From Arsenophonus sp031446145 (GTDB lineage Bacteria > Pseudomonadota > Gammaproteobacteria > Enterobacterales > Enterobacteriaceae), in the NCBI GenBank assembly GCA_031446145.1, contig CP132903.1:496001-560000 (forward strand): 64,000 nucleotides of DNA, in the 5' to 3' direction. The notes beneath the pieces are model-generated. The model made no database searches. It saw only the letters and a program-made list of their open reading frames with translations, and was not told the origin of the DNA. Within the stretch, counting starts at the first letter, position 1. Each line of letters starts with the position of its first letter. The position numbers and the translations under genes were made by a program. This document shows, piece after piece, positions 1 through 9,389 of this stretch.

Positions 1-1325
1 AGATGATTTGAATGACACAGTAAACATTTTGTTGGAATAGGTTTCTGAGTGTTACAATGGTGACATCGTATTTGGTCTTTATCAAGGTATACTGTATAAT
101 ATTTTTCGCATCTCAAGCATTTTGCAATCCAACCACAGTGATGACATATCAATGTTGGTGAATAGCCTCTTCGATTTAAGAAGAGTATAATTTGGTTATT
201 TTCTTTTAGATGATTACGTATAGATTGTATTAATAGTTTTGACATTCCATATTTTAATGGTTGTCCTTTTAAAGTGATTAAATTTTGAATAACTTTTTTA
301 TCAGTAGTTTCATGAGTGAGATCTAAGCGATGATATTTTCCTTTTTCAATGTTATAGAGACTTTCTAATGACGGTGTTTCGGTACCTAAAATAATTGGAA
401 TATTTGCTTTTTTTGCTAAAACGATAGCGAGGTCTCGTGCATGATAACACCATCCTTCTTGTTGTTTATAAGAATTATTGTGTTCCGAATAAACAATAAT
501 TAAACCTAAATTATAAAAAGAAGTAAATAATGCTGAACGAGTACCAATAATTATGGCATTTTGACCTTTTTTTGTGCGCAACCAAATTGTAAATTTTTCA
601 GTATTACTTAATGATGAATGTAGTACATCGATTGGGATATTCAATCGTTTTTTAAATTCTGTAATAGTTTTTAGTATTAAACTAATTTCTGGCATTAAAA
701 TTAATATTTGTTGACCTTTATTTAGAAGTTTTGTAATTACATTTAAATATACTTCTGTTTTACCAGAACCTGTACTTCCAATTAATAACCAAACTTTAAA
801 TGCTTGATTAGCATTAATTTTGTTTATTGCATCCAATTGTTTTGTATTTAATCTTTTTGTAATAGGAATTTTTAGATTAAGATGCCAATTTTTTATTAAA
901 TCTGATTTTTTTTGTTTTTTTGATGTATAAATTGATTTTAATTTAAATTCTTTATTTTTTTTTTTAAATGTCCATTGATATTTTAGAACATTGGTTGTTT
1001 TTTTTTCATGTCGTAATAGTATAGGTAATGCGTAGAAAAGAACTTTACCAATTGGATAATGATAATATTGATAGCCCCACATTAATAATGACCACAAGTT
1101 ATCTGAAAATAATGATTTTTCATCTAAGATTTTTTTAATATATTCTAATTTGAGATTATTTTCTATGTTATTTTTTTTATGTGTGATTACTATTCCTATA
1201 TAAATACATAAACCGAATGGTACTAGTACTCGACATCCCTTTTTTGGTATAGGGAAATTAGATGGTAATTTGTAATTAAAAGTACGCATGAGATGAATAG
1301 GAAGTGCAACTTTCACGATAGTCAT
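1..1325 (-). CDS. priA: Primosomal protein PriA, 3' end outside the window; helicase motifs eroded
   Basis: PriA reloads the replicative helicase at stalled forks. The start reads MTIVKVALPIHLMRTFNY, like E. coli PriA, and 441 codons are open to the window edge. The Walker A motif GSTGSGKT is intact at residues 183-190, and the two N-terminal pairs of the zinc-binding cysteines (CHHCG, CLRC, CHHC, CLLC) lie near the left edge. The aromatic-rich loop YKQQEGW is also kept. Motif II, DEEH in E. coli, reads YSEH at residues 279-282. Motif III GSATP reads GTETP, and the TPQ of motif Ia reads ILK. About 40 residues of the winged-helix region between the N-terminal domain and Walker A are missing. 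The gene is divergent from rpmE, as in E. coli. The fold is probably retained with a weak or dead ATPase; that is inference. Confidence 0.93.
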   Translation of the reverse strand, partial: MTIVKVALPIHLMRTFNYKLPSNFPIPKKGCRVLVPFGLCIYIGIVITHKKNNIENNLKLEYIKKILDEKSLFSDNLWSLLMWGYQYYHYPIGKVLFYALPILLRHEKKTTNVLKYQWTFKKKNKEFKLKSIYTSKKQKKSDLIKNWHLNLKIPITKRLNTKQLDAINKINANQAFKVWLLIGSTGSGKTEVYLNVITKLLNKGQQILILMPEISLILKTITEFKKRLNIPIDVLHSSLSNTEKFTIWLRTKKGQNAIIIGTRSALFTSFYNLGLIIVYSEHNNSYKQQEGWCYHARDLAIVLAKKANIPIILGTETPSLESLYNIEKGKYHRLDLTHETTDKKVIQNLITLKGQPLKYGMSKLLIQSIRNHLKENNQIILFLNRRGYSPTLICHHCGWIAKCLRCEKYYTVYLDKDQIRCHHCNTQKPIPTKCLLCHSNH

Positions 1326-1524
1326 TTTTTACTATTTCCAAATAATTACTATAGAAATGTTTCATTATTTTTTTAATAATAAAATATTAAATTATTATGA
1401 ATTTTATTGTGCTCGAAAGCAAAATTTTGTATTATTTTTTGCTTATAATAAATATTTCAAATTATTTTATTGAATTTTAATTATTATAATATGTTATTAA
1501 AATTGTAATTTAAAGGATTTTTAT

Positions 1525-1740
1525 ATGAAAAAAAATATTCACCCTAAATATCACAAAATCACTGCAACTTGTTCTTGCGGGAACATAATGTGCATCCAAT
1601 CAACTGTGCATCACAATATTAATTTAGATGTTTGTGGTAAGTGCCATCCATTCTATACAGGTAAACAGCGTGATATGGTTACTGGAGGTCGTATTGATAG
1701 ATTTAAGCAAAGATTTAATATGTCAGTACTTAAAAAGTAA
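1525..1740 (+). CDS. rpmE: Large ribosomal subunit protein bL31, zinc-binding type
   Basis: This is a 71-residue ribosomal protein of the 50S central protuberance and intersubunit bridge. It matches E. coli RpmE nearly end to end (70 residues there). The zinc ligands are visible as CSC at residues 16-18 and CGKC at 37-40, so this is the cysteine-containing form. The C-terminal GKQRDMVTGGRIDRF block is conserved. An AAAGGA stretch lies just upstream of the ATG as ribosome binding site. It sits divergently from priA with a 199-base spacer, the ancestral enterobacterial arrangement. Confidence 0.97.
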   Translation: MKKNIHPKYHKITATCSCGNIMCIQSTVHHNINLDVCGKCHPFYTGKQRDMVTGGRIDRFKQRFNMSVLKK

Positions 1741-2401
1741 TTACTTTATTATGTTGTATTGATTTAGTAATTTTTTATTATAGAAATTTTTAATTGCAGA
1801 TATTTTTTGTATTATTTTTTTAGAAAACGTTTCTATTGTTATGATTATAAAAGGAATTTAATTATTATTAATAAAATTAATATTTATTTTTTGAACATTA
1901 TAATAGTGGCTATCATTGTTTTTGAATGATTGATTTCATAAATAAATATTTTGAAAGTATAATAAATAACTATTGATTAAAATAAATAAATTTAAAAACA
2001 ATATTTTTTTATCATGCTAAATTAATAAATCACATTAAATTACTCTTTAGTAAAAATATTTTAGTTATAATTTGATAAAAATTATTATAATTTTTGCACT
2101 TGAAATTTTATTATCATTTGATGATTAAAAGACAATTTTTTTGCTTCCTATTATCAATTTTAATTAAATTTAGCTAAAAAATAATAATTTCAGATTTTTT
2201 TGATAAAAATATCATATAATTTCTCTGTGTATTTAAAGTATTATTATATATCATCAATATCTTCATATTGGTTATTTTTTTAATTTTTAATAATTTTTTA
2301 TTTATAAATTTTGAAATGTATTGAAAGTTTAAGTAATAAAAAATCGCATAAAGATTTAGATAACATTTTTCATGTGCTAGATAAAGAGGTAATATTATAT
2401 T
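1741..2401. other. AT-rich spacer between rpmE and metL
   Basis: No gene, RNA or clear hairpin recognised. The short open frame on the minus strand at 2174-2446 has no family features and overlaps the metL start. E. coli carries metJ and metB next to metL; I could not recognise remnants of either here. Confidence 0.5.
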
Positions 2402-3949
2402 ATGAATACAATGAGAAGAAGAATTATACAATATCAGAATCGTCAATTACATAAATTTGGTGGTAGTAGCTTATCTGATATAAAATGTTATAAACGAGTA
2501 GCTGGTATTATCAAAAAATACAGCGAACCAGGTGATCTAATTGTAGTATCTGCAGCAGGAACAACCACTAATCAATTAATTAATTGGTTAAAATTTAGTA
2601 AAATTAATCACCATTTAGCTAGCAAAGTGCAAGAATCAATACGTTCTTATCAAGAAAATCTCATCATTGGACTTTTAAGTAAAAAAAAAGCTAATTTATT
2701 AAAATTTAATTTTTTAAGTGATTTTACTCATCTGTGTAGTTTATTAAATAAACCAATTGATAATTATATTTATTCTGAAATTGTTGGTCACGGAGAAATT
2801 TGGTCAGCACGTTTAATGTCTGCTGTATTAGAAGAATTTGGAATATCTAGTCAATGGTTAGATGCCAGGCTTTTTTTGCGTGCAGAACATTCCTCTCATC
2901 CAGAAATAGATGAGATTGCTTCGAGACCATTATTAGAAAAACATTTGCAAAAATATTATAATAAACGTTTGGTTATGACAGGTTTTATTGCTAAAAGTAA
3001 AAAAGGTCAAACAGTATTATTAGGTCGTAATGGTAGTGATTATTCGGCAACACAAGTTGGTGCATTAACGGGAGTTAAGAAAATAACTATTTGGAGTGAT
3101 GTTGCTGGCATATATAGTGCGGACCCCCATAAAGTAAAAGATGCGTATTTGTTGCCATTTTTGCGTTTTGATGAAGCAAGCGAATTGGCGCGTTTAGCAG
3201 CACCAGTGCTGCATGCTCGCACTTTACAACCAATTTCTTTTACAAATATCGATTTGCAATTTAGATGCAGCTATGATCCTAATAAAGGATCAACAAAAAT
3301 AGCGCGTATGTTAGAATCTGCAACAGACGTAAAAATTATTACTAGTCATGATAATGTTTGTTTAATAGAAGTAATTTTATTTAAGTATCAAAATTTCTTA
3401 CAAACATATAAAAAGATTAATTTATTTTTTAAAAAAAATCAAATATGTCCTTTAGCAGAAAGGGTAAAATTAAAAAATCAATTAATTCAGTTCTGTTATA
3501 CTAAAGAAGTAGCATACAATGTTATGTGTAATTTAAATAAAGTTGGTTTAGTTAAAAAGATATCCTTGCGTGATCGTTTTTCTTTAGTGGCAATTGTAGG
3601 TGCTGGAATTTGTAAAAATTCATTATATAAAGATTGTTTTTATCAAAATTTAAAAGATCAACCTGTCGAATTTTTTTGGCACTCTAAAGAAAATATTAGT
3701 TTAGTCGCAGTGTTAAGCACTAATAAAACATTATATTTAGTACGAAAATTACATCAGAGTTTATTGTTGCTAAAAAAACATTTTAAATTAATTTTATTTG
3801 ATAAGAGTAACATTAATTTTTGTTACTTAATATTATTACATAGTTACAAAAAACTATTTTGTTTCATCATATTCATTAAAATAGTTCTTTATAAGAATGT
3901 TATAGTTTTTAAATTGATTCAAATAAACTGTGTTATTAATTATTATTAA
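2402..3949 (+). CDS. metL: Aspartokinase II, MetL shortened: homoserine dehydrogenase half lost
   Basis: E. coli MetL is an 810-residue bifunctional aspartokinase-homoserine dehydrogenase. This protein is 515 residues. The kinase half is intact: KFGGSS near residue 18, GHGEIWSARLMSAVLEE, GRNGSDYSATQ, SDVAGIYSADP and LHARTLQP. The regulatory ACT region follows, with VGAGICKN and SLVAVLSTNK. At about residue 463 the dehydrogenase dinucleotide-binding motif LFGKGNIG reads LFDKSNIN, and the frame then degrades and stops about 50 residues later. The start has an AGAGGT ribosome binding site. With dapE in the same window, the likely remaining role is aspartyl phosphate for diaminopimelate and lysine. 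Homoserine made from this locus is lost. Confidence 0.9.
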   Translation: MNTMRRRIIQYQNRQLHKFGGSSLSDIKCYKRVAGIIKKYSEPGDLIVVSAAGTTTNQLINWLKFSKINHHLASKVQESIRSYQENLIIGLLSKKKANLLKFNFLSDFTHLCSLLNKPIDNYIYSEIVGHGEIWSARLMSAVLEEFGISSQWLDARLFLRAEHSSHPEIDEIASRPLLEKHLQKYYNKRLVMTGFIAKSKKGQTVLLGRNGSDYSATQVGALTGVKKITIWSDVAGIYSADPHKVKDAYLLPFLRFDEASELARLAAPVLHARTLQPISFTNIDLQFRCSYDPNKGSTKIARMLESATDVKIITSHDNVCLIEVILFKYQNFLQTYKKINLFFKKNQICPLAERVKLKNQLIQFCYTKEVAYNVMCNLNKVGLVKKISLRDRFSLVAIVGAGICKNSLYKDCFYQNLKDQPVEFFWHSKENISLVAVLSTNKTLYLVRKLHQSLLLLKKHFKLILFDKSNINFCYLILLHSYKKLFCFIIFIKIVLYKNVIVFKLIQINCVINYY

Positions 3950-4410
3950 TAATTTTATAGATGATTAAATAAAATTATTATCAAAGTAGAAGATATGTTT
4001 AATGAAAAATAAAATTAAGTTTTTAAGATTTAATAAATTTTTGACTATTTTTTAAAAGTATTTATTGAATTTATTAAGTCATAAATTTTTTGTATTTTTT
4101 ATTTATTAAAATATTTTGTAGAAAAAATATGTTTCCTTTTTTAATATATTTTGTGCTTTAATGATCTTTATGCATTTTTTTTACAGTAAAATGAAGTAAC
4201 ATATAAAAATCATTTTTTTTGCTAAATTATTCTTGTTTATTTGATAAAAATTTTTTGTGTTTTAAGCTTTAATTTGTTAAAAAATTAAAACACTTATGTT
4301 TAAATATTTCTAAATTCTTAATAATACTTTTGTTGTATATAAAAAATAAATCTTAATAAATGCTTTTATGATAACACTAGTGCTATTCAATTAAAAATAT
4401 TAAAATCAAA
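3950..4410 (+). pseudogene. metL: Remnant of the metL homoserine dehydrogenase domain
   Basis: Downstream of the metL stop, the plus strand still shows colinear traces of the lost domain. YLLNLLSHKFFVFF at about 4059-4100 matches E. coli MetL YLDFASHGFHVIS; the spacing from the LFDKSNIN site is 276 bases against 294 in E. coli. NNTFVV at about 4320 matches DNVFAL. DNTSAIQLKIL at 4370-4402 matches the C-terminal RDVTAGAIQSDINRL. Stops and frame changes interrupt it, and roughly a third of the expected length is deleted. Comparisons are from memory of the E. coli protein. Confidence 0.55.
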
Positions 4411-5054
4411 AAATAAATTTTGACAAGTTTTATTTTTTATAAAAAAGTAATTTAAAAGAATTATTCAATGGAAAAATTTTTATTTTTTTAAATGTATTAG
4501 TAATATATATATAAATATTTTTATTGAATAAAAAATAAGATGTGATTTATATATTAATACATTAAATAAAAATTAGTTTTTTATAAATATCATTTTTATA
4601 AAAATGATATTTATTTATAGAGAAAGATTTTTTATTAGATGCCATTTATAATATATTTCATTATTTTTCAATGATTTTTATCACATAAGTGTGTTTGATT
4701 ATTTTTTTTTAAATCATTTTTATTTTTAGTATTGTTGCAATAATTTATTAACAATATTCATTTCCCTCTTTATAAATTACTTCGAGCATAATTGTAAAAG
4801 TTATAAATAATATCTTATAAAGATATTATTTTAAAAAATTTAATATAAATAGTAAATTATTGATAATAAAATTTTATAATTTATATATCTTTGAATTTTC
4901 GGTAACAAAATTATTACTTTAATCTATTTTTTATTTTTTTTGTGTTCAGATAGAATATTAACTGTAATCAATCATTTTATTTTGTGATTGTTATATAAAA
5001 TTTATCACATTTGTTGTTATTAAATAAAATTTAACAATAAACTGAGGTATGTAA
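4411..5054. other. AT-rich spacer upstream of gltS
   Basis: No gene recognised. It contains the 32-base palindrome listed separately. The last 40 bases carry the gltS ribosome binding site. Confidence 0.5.
4583..4614. repeat. Perfect 32-base palindrome
   Basis: Bases 4583-4598 are the exact reverse complement of 4599-4614, with no spacer. Only two base pairs are G-C. It may form a hairpin in RNA or a cruciform in DNA. It lies between the metL remnant and gltS and has no T-run on either side, so a terminator role is not clear. Confidence 0.75.
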
Positions 5055-6275
5055 ATGTATCATTTTGATATCTATGACACGTTTTTAGCCACCACTTTAG
5101 TAGTATTATTTGGTCATAAACTACTTCAATCAATTGCTATTTTAAAAAAGTATACTATACCTGAATCTATTGCAGGTGGAACATTTGTTGCATTAATACT
5201 TTTGTTATTGCAAATGATGTTTGATTGGCAAATAACCTTTGAATTATCTTTACAAGAACCCATGATGTTGGTTTTTTTTTCAACAATTGGTCTAAATGCC
5301 AATTTAATTAATTTTAAAATAGGAGGTAAAACATTATTAATTTTTATTTTTGCAGTTTTTGGTTTATTGATCGTTCAAAATACAGTAGGCATTATTTTAT
5401 CTAATTTATTAGGTTTAAATCCACTCATTGGATTACTAGCTGGTTCTATTACGTTATCTGGTGGACATGGTACAGGTGCTGCTTGGAGTAAAATTTTTTC
5501 TGAATATTATGGCTTTCAGAATGCTACTGAAGTTGCTATGGCTTGTGCAACATTTGGTTTAGTTTTTGGTGGATTAATTGCTGGACCGATAGTACGATTT
5601 TTAATGATTAATATGAAAAAAAATAGTGTAAAAAAACAAATTAATAATATTAATGAAGAATCTATGGTATTTGAAACAATACAAAAAAGACAATTAATTA
5701 GTTCCTTAGTTTTTATAGAAACATTGGCTATGATTACTATTTGTATATTAATAGGTAAAATTTTTTCTCATTGGCTAGAATTAAGCTATCAGTTCACTTT
5801 GCCTACTTTTGTTTCTGTGTTGTTCACTGGAGTGATTTTAAGTAATATTTTGCGATTTTTAGGTTGTCATAAAAATTTTAAGCATGTAGTATCTTTTTTA
5901 GGTAATGTTAGTTTATCACTTTTTTTAGGAATGGCTTTAATGAGCTTAAAATTATGGGAACTAGCTTCTATAGCGATACCTATATTAATTATTTTGATTA
6001 TACAAGGGATTGTAATGGGGTTATATGCTATTTTTGTTACTTTTCCAATGATGGGAAAAAATTATGATGCTGCAGTACTTGCAGCAGGCCATTGTGGATT
6101 TGGTTTAGGGGCAACTCCTACAGCAATCGCTAATATGGAAGCAATTACAAAGGAATTTGGTTCTTCTCATTTAGCTTTTCTTGTAGTACCGATGGTTGGT
6201 GCTTTTTTTATAGATATTATTAATGCATTAGTTATTAAAGTGTATTTATGGTTACCTATATTTCATGTATTATGA
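5055..6275 (+). CDS. gltS: Sodium/glutamate symporter GltS
   Basis: Inner-membrane Na+-coupled glutamate importer. It is 406 residues against about 401 in E. coli and aligns throughout. The conserved GLLAGSITLSGGHGTGAAWS segment lies near residue 130 and GHCGFGLGATPTAIANM near 350. These are the two re-entrant-loop repeats of the ESS family. Multiple hydrophobic segments span the protein. A TGAGGT site precedes the ATG. Import of glutamate fits a symbiont that takes amino-group donors from its host. In E. coli gltS converges on recG-trmH-spoT; here it converges on the spoT pseudogene. A 12-base-pair hairpin follows the stop. Confidence 0.97.
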   Translation: MYHFDIYDTFLATTLVVLFGHKLLQSIAILKKYTIPESIAGGTFVALILLLLQMMFDWQITFELSLQEPMMLVFFSTIGLNANLINFKIGGKTLLIFIFAVFGLLIVQNTVGIILSNLLGLNPLIGLLAGSITLSGGHGTGAAWSKIFSEYYGFQNATEVAMACATFGLVFGGLIAGPIVRFLMINMKKNSVKKQINNINEESMVFETIQKRQLISSLVFIETLAMITICILIGKIFSHWLELSYQFTLPTFVSVLFTGVILSNILRFLGCHKNFKHVVSFLGNVSLSLFLGMALMSLKLWELASIAIPILIILIIQGIVMGLYAIFVTFPMMGKNYDAAVLAAGHCGFGLGATPTAIANMEAITKEFGSSHLAFLVVPMVGAFFIDIINALVIKVYLWLPIFHVL

Positions 6276-6279
6276 TTGT

Positions 6280-6309
6280 ATTAGTTGCATTAAAATAAAT
6301 GCAACTAAT
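6280..6309 (+). terminator. Hairpin just after gltS
   Basis: A 12-base-pair perfect stem (6280-6291 with 6298-6309) and a 6-base loop begin five bases after the gltS stop. The following bases are not T-rich, so it may protect the 3' end rather than end transcription by itself. Confidence 0.5.
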
Positions 6310-6639
6310 GCAAATTAAGAAGTTTAATATAAATTTATGATGAATATTTTAATCTTAATAAATCTGTTTTTTATAGATAAAGCAAAAAAGTTTTTAAGTA
6401 AAAATAATTATGATTTTTGTTTATTTTTAAGATATATTTTTTGACAAATAATAATTTTTTCATCAAATTTTTAATCATTTTAATAATAATTATTTTTAAA
6501 TAACTTTAACAGATTTGTTATTTTTTATAACTTTTATAGATTTAATGAAGTTGCACAATAATAATTAAATTGTATTATCTATTAATGCATCAATGTAAAA
6601 ATTTTTGCAATAGTATAATTTCTTAAAAATGAAAACATA
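6310..6639. other. Spacer where trmH and recG would lie
   Basis: E. coli order is rpoZ-spoT-trmH-recG facing gltS. Only about 330 bases remain between the spoT remnant and gltS, and I recognise no trmH or recG sequence in them. Confidence 0.45.
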
Positions 6640-8490
6640 TTGTTTTAATCATTTTTATATCTAATTATTCAAAAATAAGAATAATACTAATTTATTTTAT
6701 AAATATGAGTTAAGAAAATTCTGTTTTTGTGTTAAAAATTAACAAATAATAAAAGTGTTTATCTTTTTTCTTCAGTATTTATACTTTGAATATTAAAATT
6801 TAAACCGTTATTAATTCCAGTGCTTAAATTAGCTAATTATTCTGATCCATCAGATCATCTTTTTTTTACGCAGTAATAAATTTTTTATTTTTTTCATTTT
6901 TCTGGTATTTATTTTCCTAGTGTTGTGATATCGTAAAATTAAATAAAAAGATTTTTAATTAATAAGTAAATATTACATTACATAACATGCAAAAAATAGA
7001 ATTTTCTAAAATTTGTATAATCAGAAAAAATTAGATTATAGTTATTAATATAATAACTCCTAATTGTCTTTTTAAATAGATAGATATTTATTTTTAAGAT
7101 ATGAAATAATGTTTTGAATAGGATGTTTATTTTATAAATTATTTGCTATAAAAAATTGCTTTGTTACATTAGCCAATTTTTTAAGTAAATTATTTTTAAA
7201 TATATTTTTTCTTGTTATTTCTTTTTTTTGATCTTTTTATGTTTTATAAATTTTTTAGCAGTTTGATTATTTTTTTTACTTTTCGAGCTTACCTTAAAAT
7301 TTTATTAATATAAAATAATATGGTTTAGATTTTATGATAATTTTTTTGAGTATTTAAAATTTAATTTTTAAAGAACGATAAAATTAATAATTAAAAGTAT
7401 AATATTAATATAAATAAAATGCAAAATTTATATATGTTTGTGTCAGGTAATTTTATTATTTTTTTAGATAACAATATAGATTTCTTAAAAAATCTTATTT
7501 TACATATTCATTTACAAGAGTTATCTGTTGTTTTTTATAATTTTAATAAAATTTTTATCTAAGTTTTTTCTTTAATTTTAGTTACTAAATTTGCTTCATT
7601 TTTTATGAGCACGTAAAAAATAACGCCTATTTTTTTGTTTTGTTTTTTATTATTTGCATTAGTTTAAATTTGTGTTTAAAAAAAATGTAAAAGTTATAGA
7701 AATCATTAATGTATACAAAAAATAACTAACAATAGTATTTTTATTTTTTTTAGTATAAAAGGTTTAGTATAAAAGTTATATAAAATATGTACTTTATCAA
7801 TTCATAGCATATATCAATATCATTTTTAATAATAATTTAAAATATATAAATATTTATAAATAATATCAAATCTTTGTTTTTTAAATGCATATGTCATAAA
7901 ATACTTTGCATAAAGATATTTTCTGTAATTATTAAATTTGTGAGATACGTTTTTTCTGATAATCTGTTTTTAAGTTTTATCAGTATTTTTTATTTCTTTT
8001 TTGTTACTATTAAAAATTTTGATAATTTTTAAATTATGCTGTATTTATTAGGATAAAGTATTTTAAGTATTAATTCTTCTAACTTTATTTTTTAGATAAT
8101 CAATATAAAAAAGATATGTTAGTAAAGTGTAAAAATTTTATTTCTTGCTATTTTTTGTTTTTTTTCTTAACTAAATATAACTAAGTTTTTATATTATAAG
8201 TATGATCTCCTTATTTTTATTTAAAATGTGCATTCTTTTACTATATGCATAATTTTTTTAAAGATTTTCAGTGTATATTTTTTAATACATGAATTTTATT
8301 TAATGTTGATAGATCTCTTAAATAGATCAGTAATGTTTTGTTCCTAAAAGTATTGTAATATCTTAAATAGTATTATCTAATAATATAGACGTTAATATTT
8401 TATAATCTAAATTTGTTTTTTTTAAAATACGTATCATACGATATGAGGTTTAACATTTTTAGCCGATTTTTTATGTATTTATTTTTTGTT
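6640..8490 (-). pseudogene. spoT: spoT pseudogene, nearly full length with stops and frameshifts
   Basis: SpoT makes and hydrolyses (p)ppGpp. The minus strand below rpoZ retains colinear matches to E. coli SpoT. IHKKSAKN and KPHI (about 8440-8480) match the start of the hydrolase domain. MIRILKKTNLDYKILTSILL (8437 downward) matches VACILAEMRLDYETLMAALL, but the next residues, HD in E. coli, are DN. From 8085 down to 7780 one frame shows KLEELILKILYPNKYSII and later DICYELIKYIFY, matching the synthetase region, interrupted by several stops. LANLS, then NIQSINTEEK at 6740-6845, match the ACT domain (NIQSLNTEEK). It has the same place and strand as in E. coli. No translation into a working protein is possible. 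Confidence 0.88.
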
Positions 8491-8526
8491 TTTTTAGTTT
8501 TAAATATTTTTAAAAACTAAATATTA

Positions 8527-8709
8527 TTAATTTATTAACCCTAACTCTATTTCACGTAAAGAAATAACAGTTACTTTATCATTTTGTTCTTGTACTAATG
8601 GTATTTGATTATGTATTTGTAATTGACGTGCGCGACGTGCTGCTACTAACACTAAGTCAAAACGATTACCAATTTTTTCTACAGCATCTTGAACTGTTAC
8701 ACGTGCCAT
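8527..8709 (-). CDS. rpoZ: RNA polymerase omega subunit, shortened C-terminus
   Basis: Omega helps assemble beta-prime into RNA polymerase. The start MARVTVQDAVEKIGNRFDLV is almost identical to E. coli, and the core reaches SLREIELGLIN, where a stop ends the protein at 60 residues against 91 in E. coli. The lost part is the flexible acidic C-terminal tail. I chose the ATG at 8709 because MARVTV is the family start and a GGAG site lies about 8 bases upstream; the frame is open seven codons further. It is the second gene of gmk-rpoZ. The gene that should follow, spoT, is a pseudogene. Confidence 0.93.
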   Translation of the reverse strand: MARVTVQDAVEKIGNRFDLVLVAARRARQLQIHNQIPLVQEQNDKVTVISLREIELGLIN

Positions 8710-8762
8710 AATATTACTCCAAAAAAACAAAGAAATGACTGAATTATTATACTGAATATTAT

Positions 8763-9389
8763 TTATTCCGCTAATAATTTATTAATTAAAGTATTATGTT
8801 TTAGTATTTGACGTTTTAAACGCAGTCGCTCAGATCTGATGATAGATTGTAAATCTTTTAATGCAGTATTAAAATCATCATTAATGATGACATAATCATA
8901 TTCTTTATAATGTCTTATTTCATCGACTGCCTGTGACATACGTTTATGAATTGTTGCTGTGATATCTTGCCCTCTAGAATGCAACCGACGGAGTAATTCA
9001 TTTTTTGAAGGAGGAAAAATGAAAATACTAGGAGCATTTTTTATTTTTTGATGAATTTGTTGTGAACCTTGCCAATCAATGTTTAAAAATACATCGATCC
9101 CATTATTAAGATTTTTTTCAACAAGGATGCGTGAAGTACCATAATAATTACCAAAAACATAGGCATATTCAAGAAAATCATTATTTTTTATCATTTTATA
9201 AAATTCTGTTTTGTTAACAAAATAATAATGTTTACCATGTTTTTCACCAGGACGTATTTTTCTTGTTGTATAAGAAATAGATACTTGTATATCGTAAAAC
9301 AAATGAGATTTTAATAAAGCCTTAATGAGGGCTGATTTACCTGCACCACTGGGTGCAGATATAATATATAAATTTCCTTTAATAATCAT
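8763..9389 (-). CDS. gmk: Guanylate kinase
   Basis: Phosphorylates GMP to GDP with ATP. It is 208 residues, the usual length of about 207. The P-loop SAPSGAGKSALIKALL is at residues 10-25, and TTRKIRPGEKHGKHYYF is the GMP-binding region. DIDWQG-type sequence (NIDWQGSQQIHQK) and NDDFNTAL are also family-typical. It precedes rpoZ by 53 bases, so the pair is probably cotranscribed, as in E. coli. It continues the guanine pathway of guaB and guaA elsewhere in the window, with ndk completing GTP. Confidence 0.97.
   Translation of the reverse strand: MIIKGNLYIISAPSGAGKSALIKALLKSHLFYDIQVSISYTTRKIRPGEKHGKHYYFVNKTEFYKMIKNNDFLEYAYVFGNYYGTSRILVEKNLNNGIDVFLNIDWQGSQQIHQKIKNAPSIFIFPPSKNELLRRLHSRGQDITATIHKRMSQAVDEIRHYKEYDYVIINDDFNTALKDLQSIIRSERLRLKRQILKHNTLINKLLAE

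Noticed and set aside
2174..2446. 90-codon minus-strand open frame overlapping the metL start
   Set aside because: No family features, low-complexity, and it overlaps a well-supported gene.
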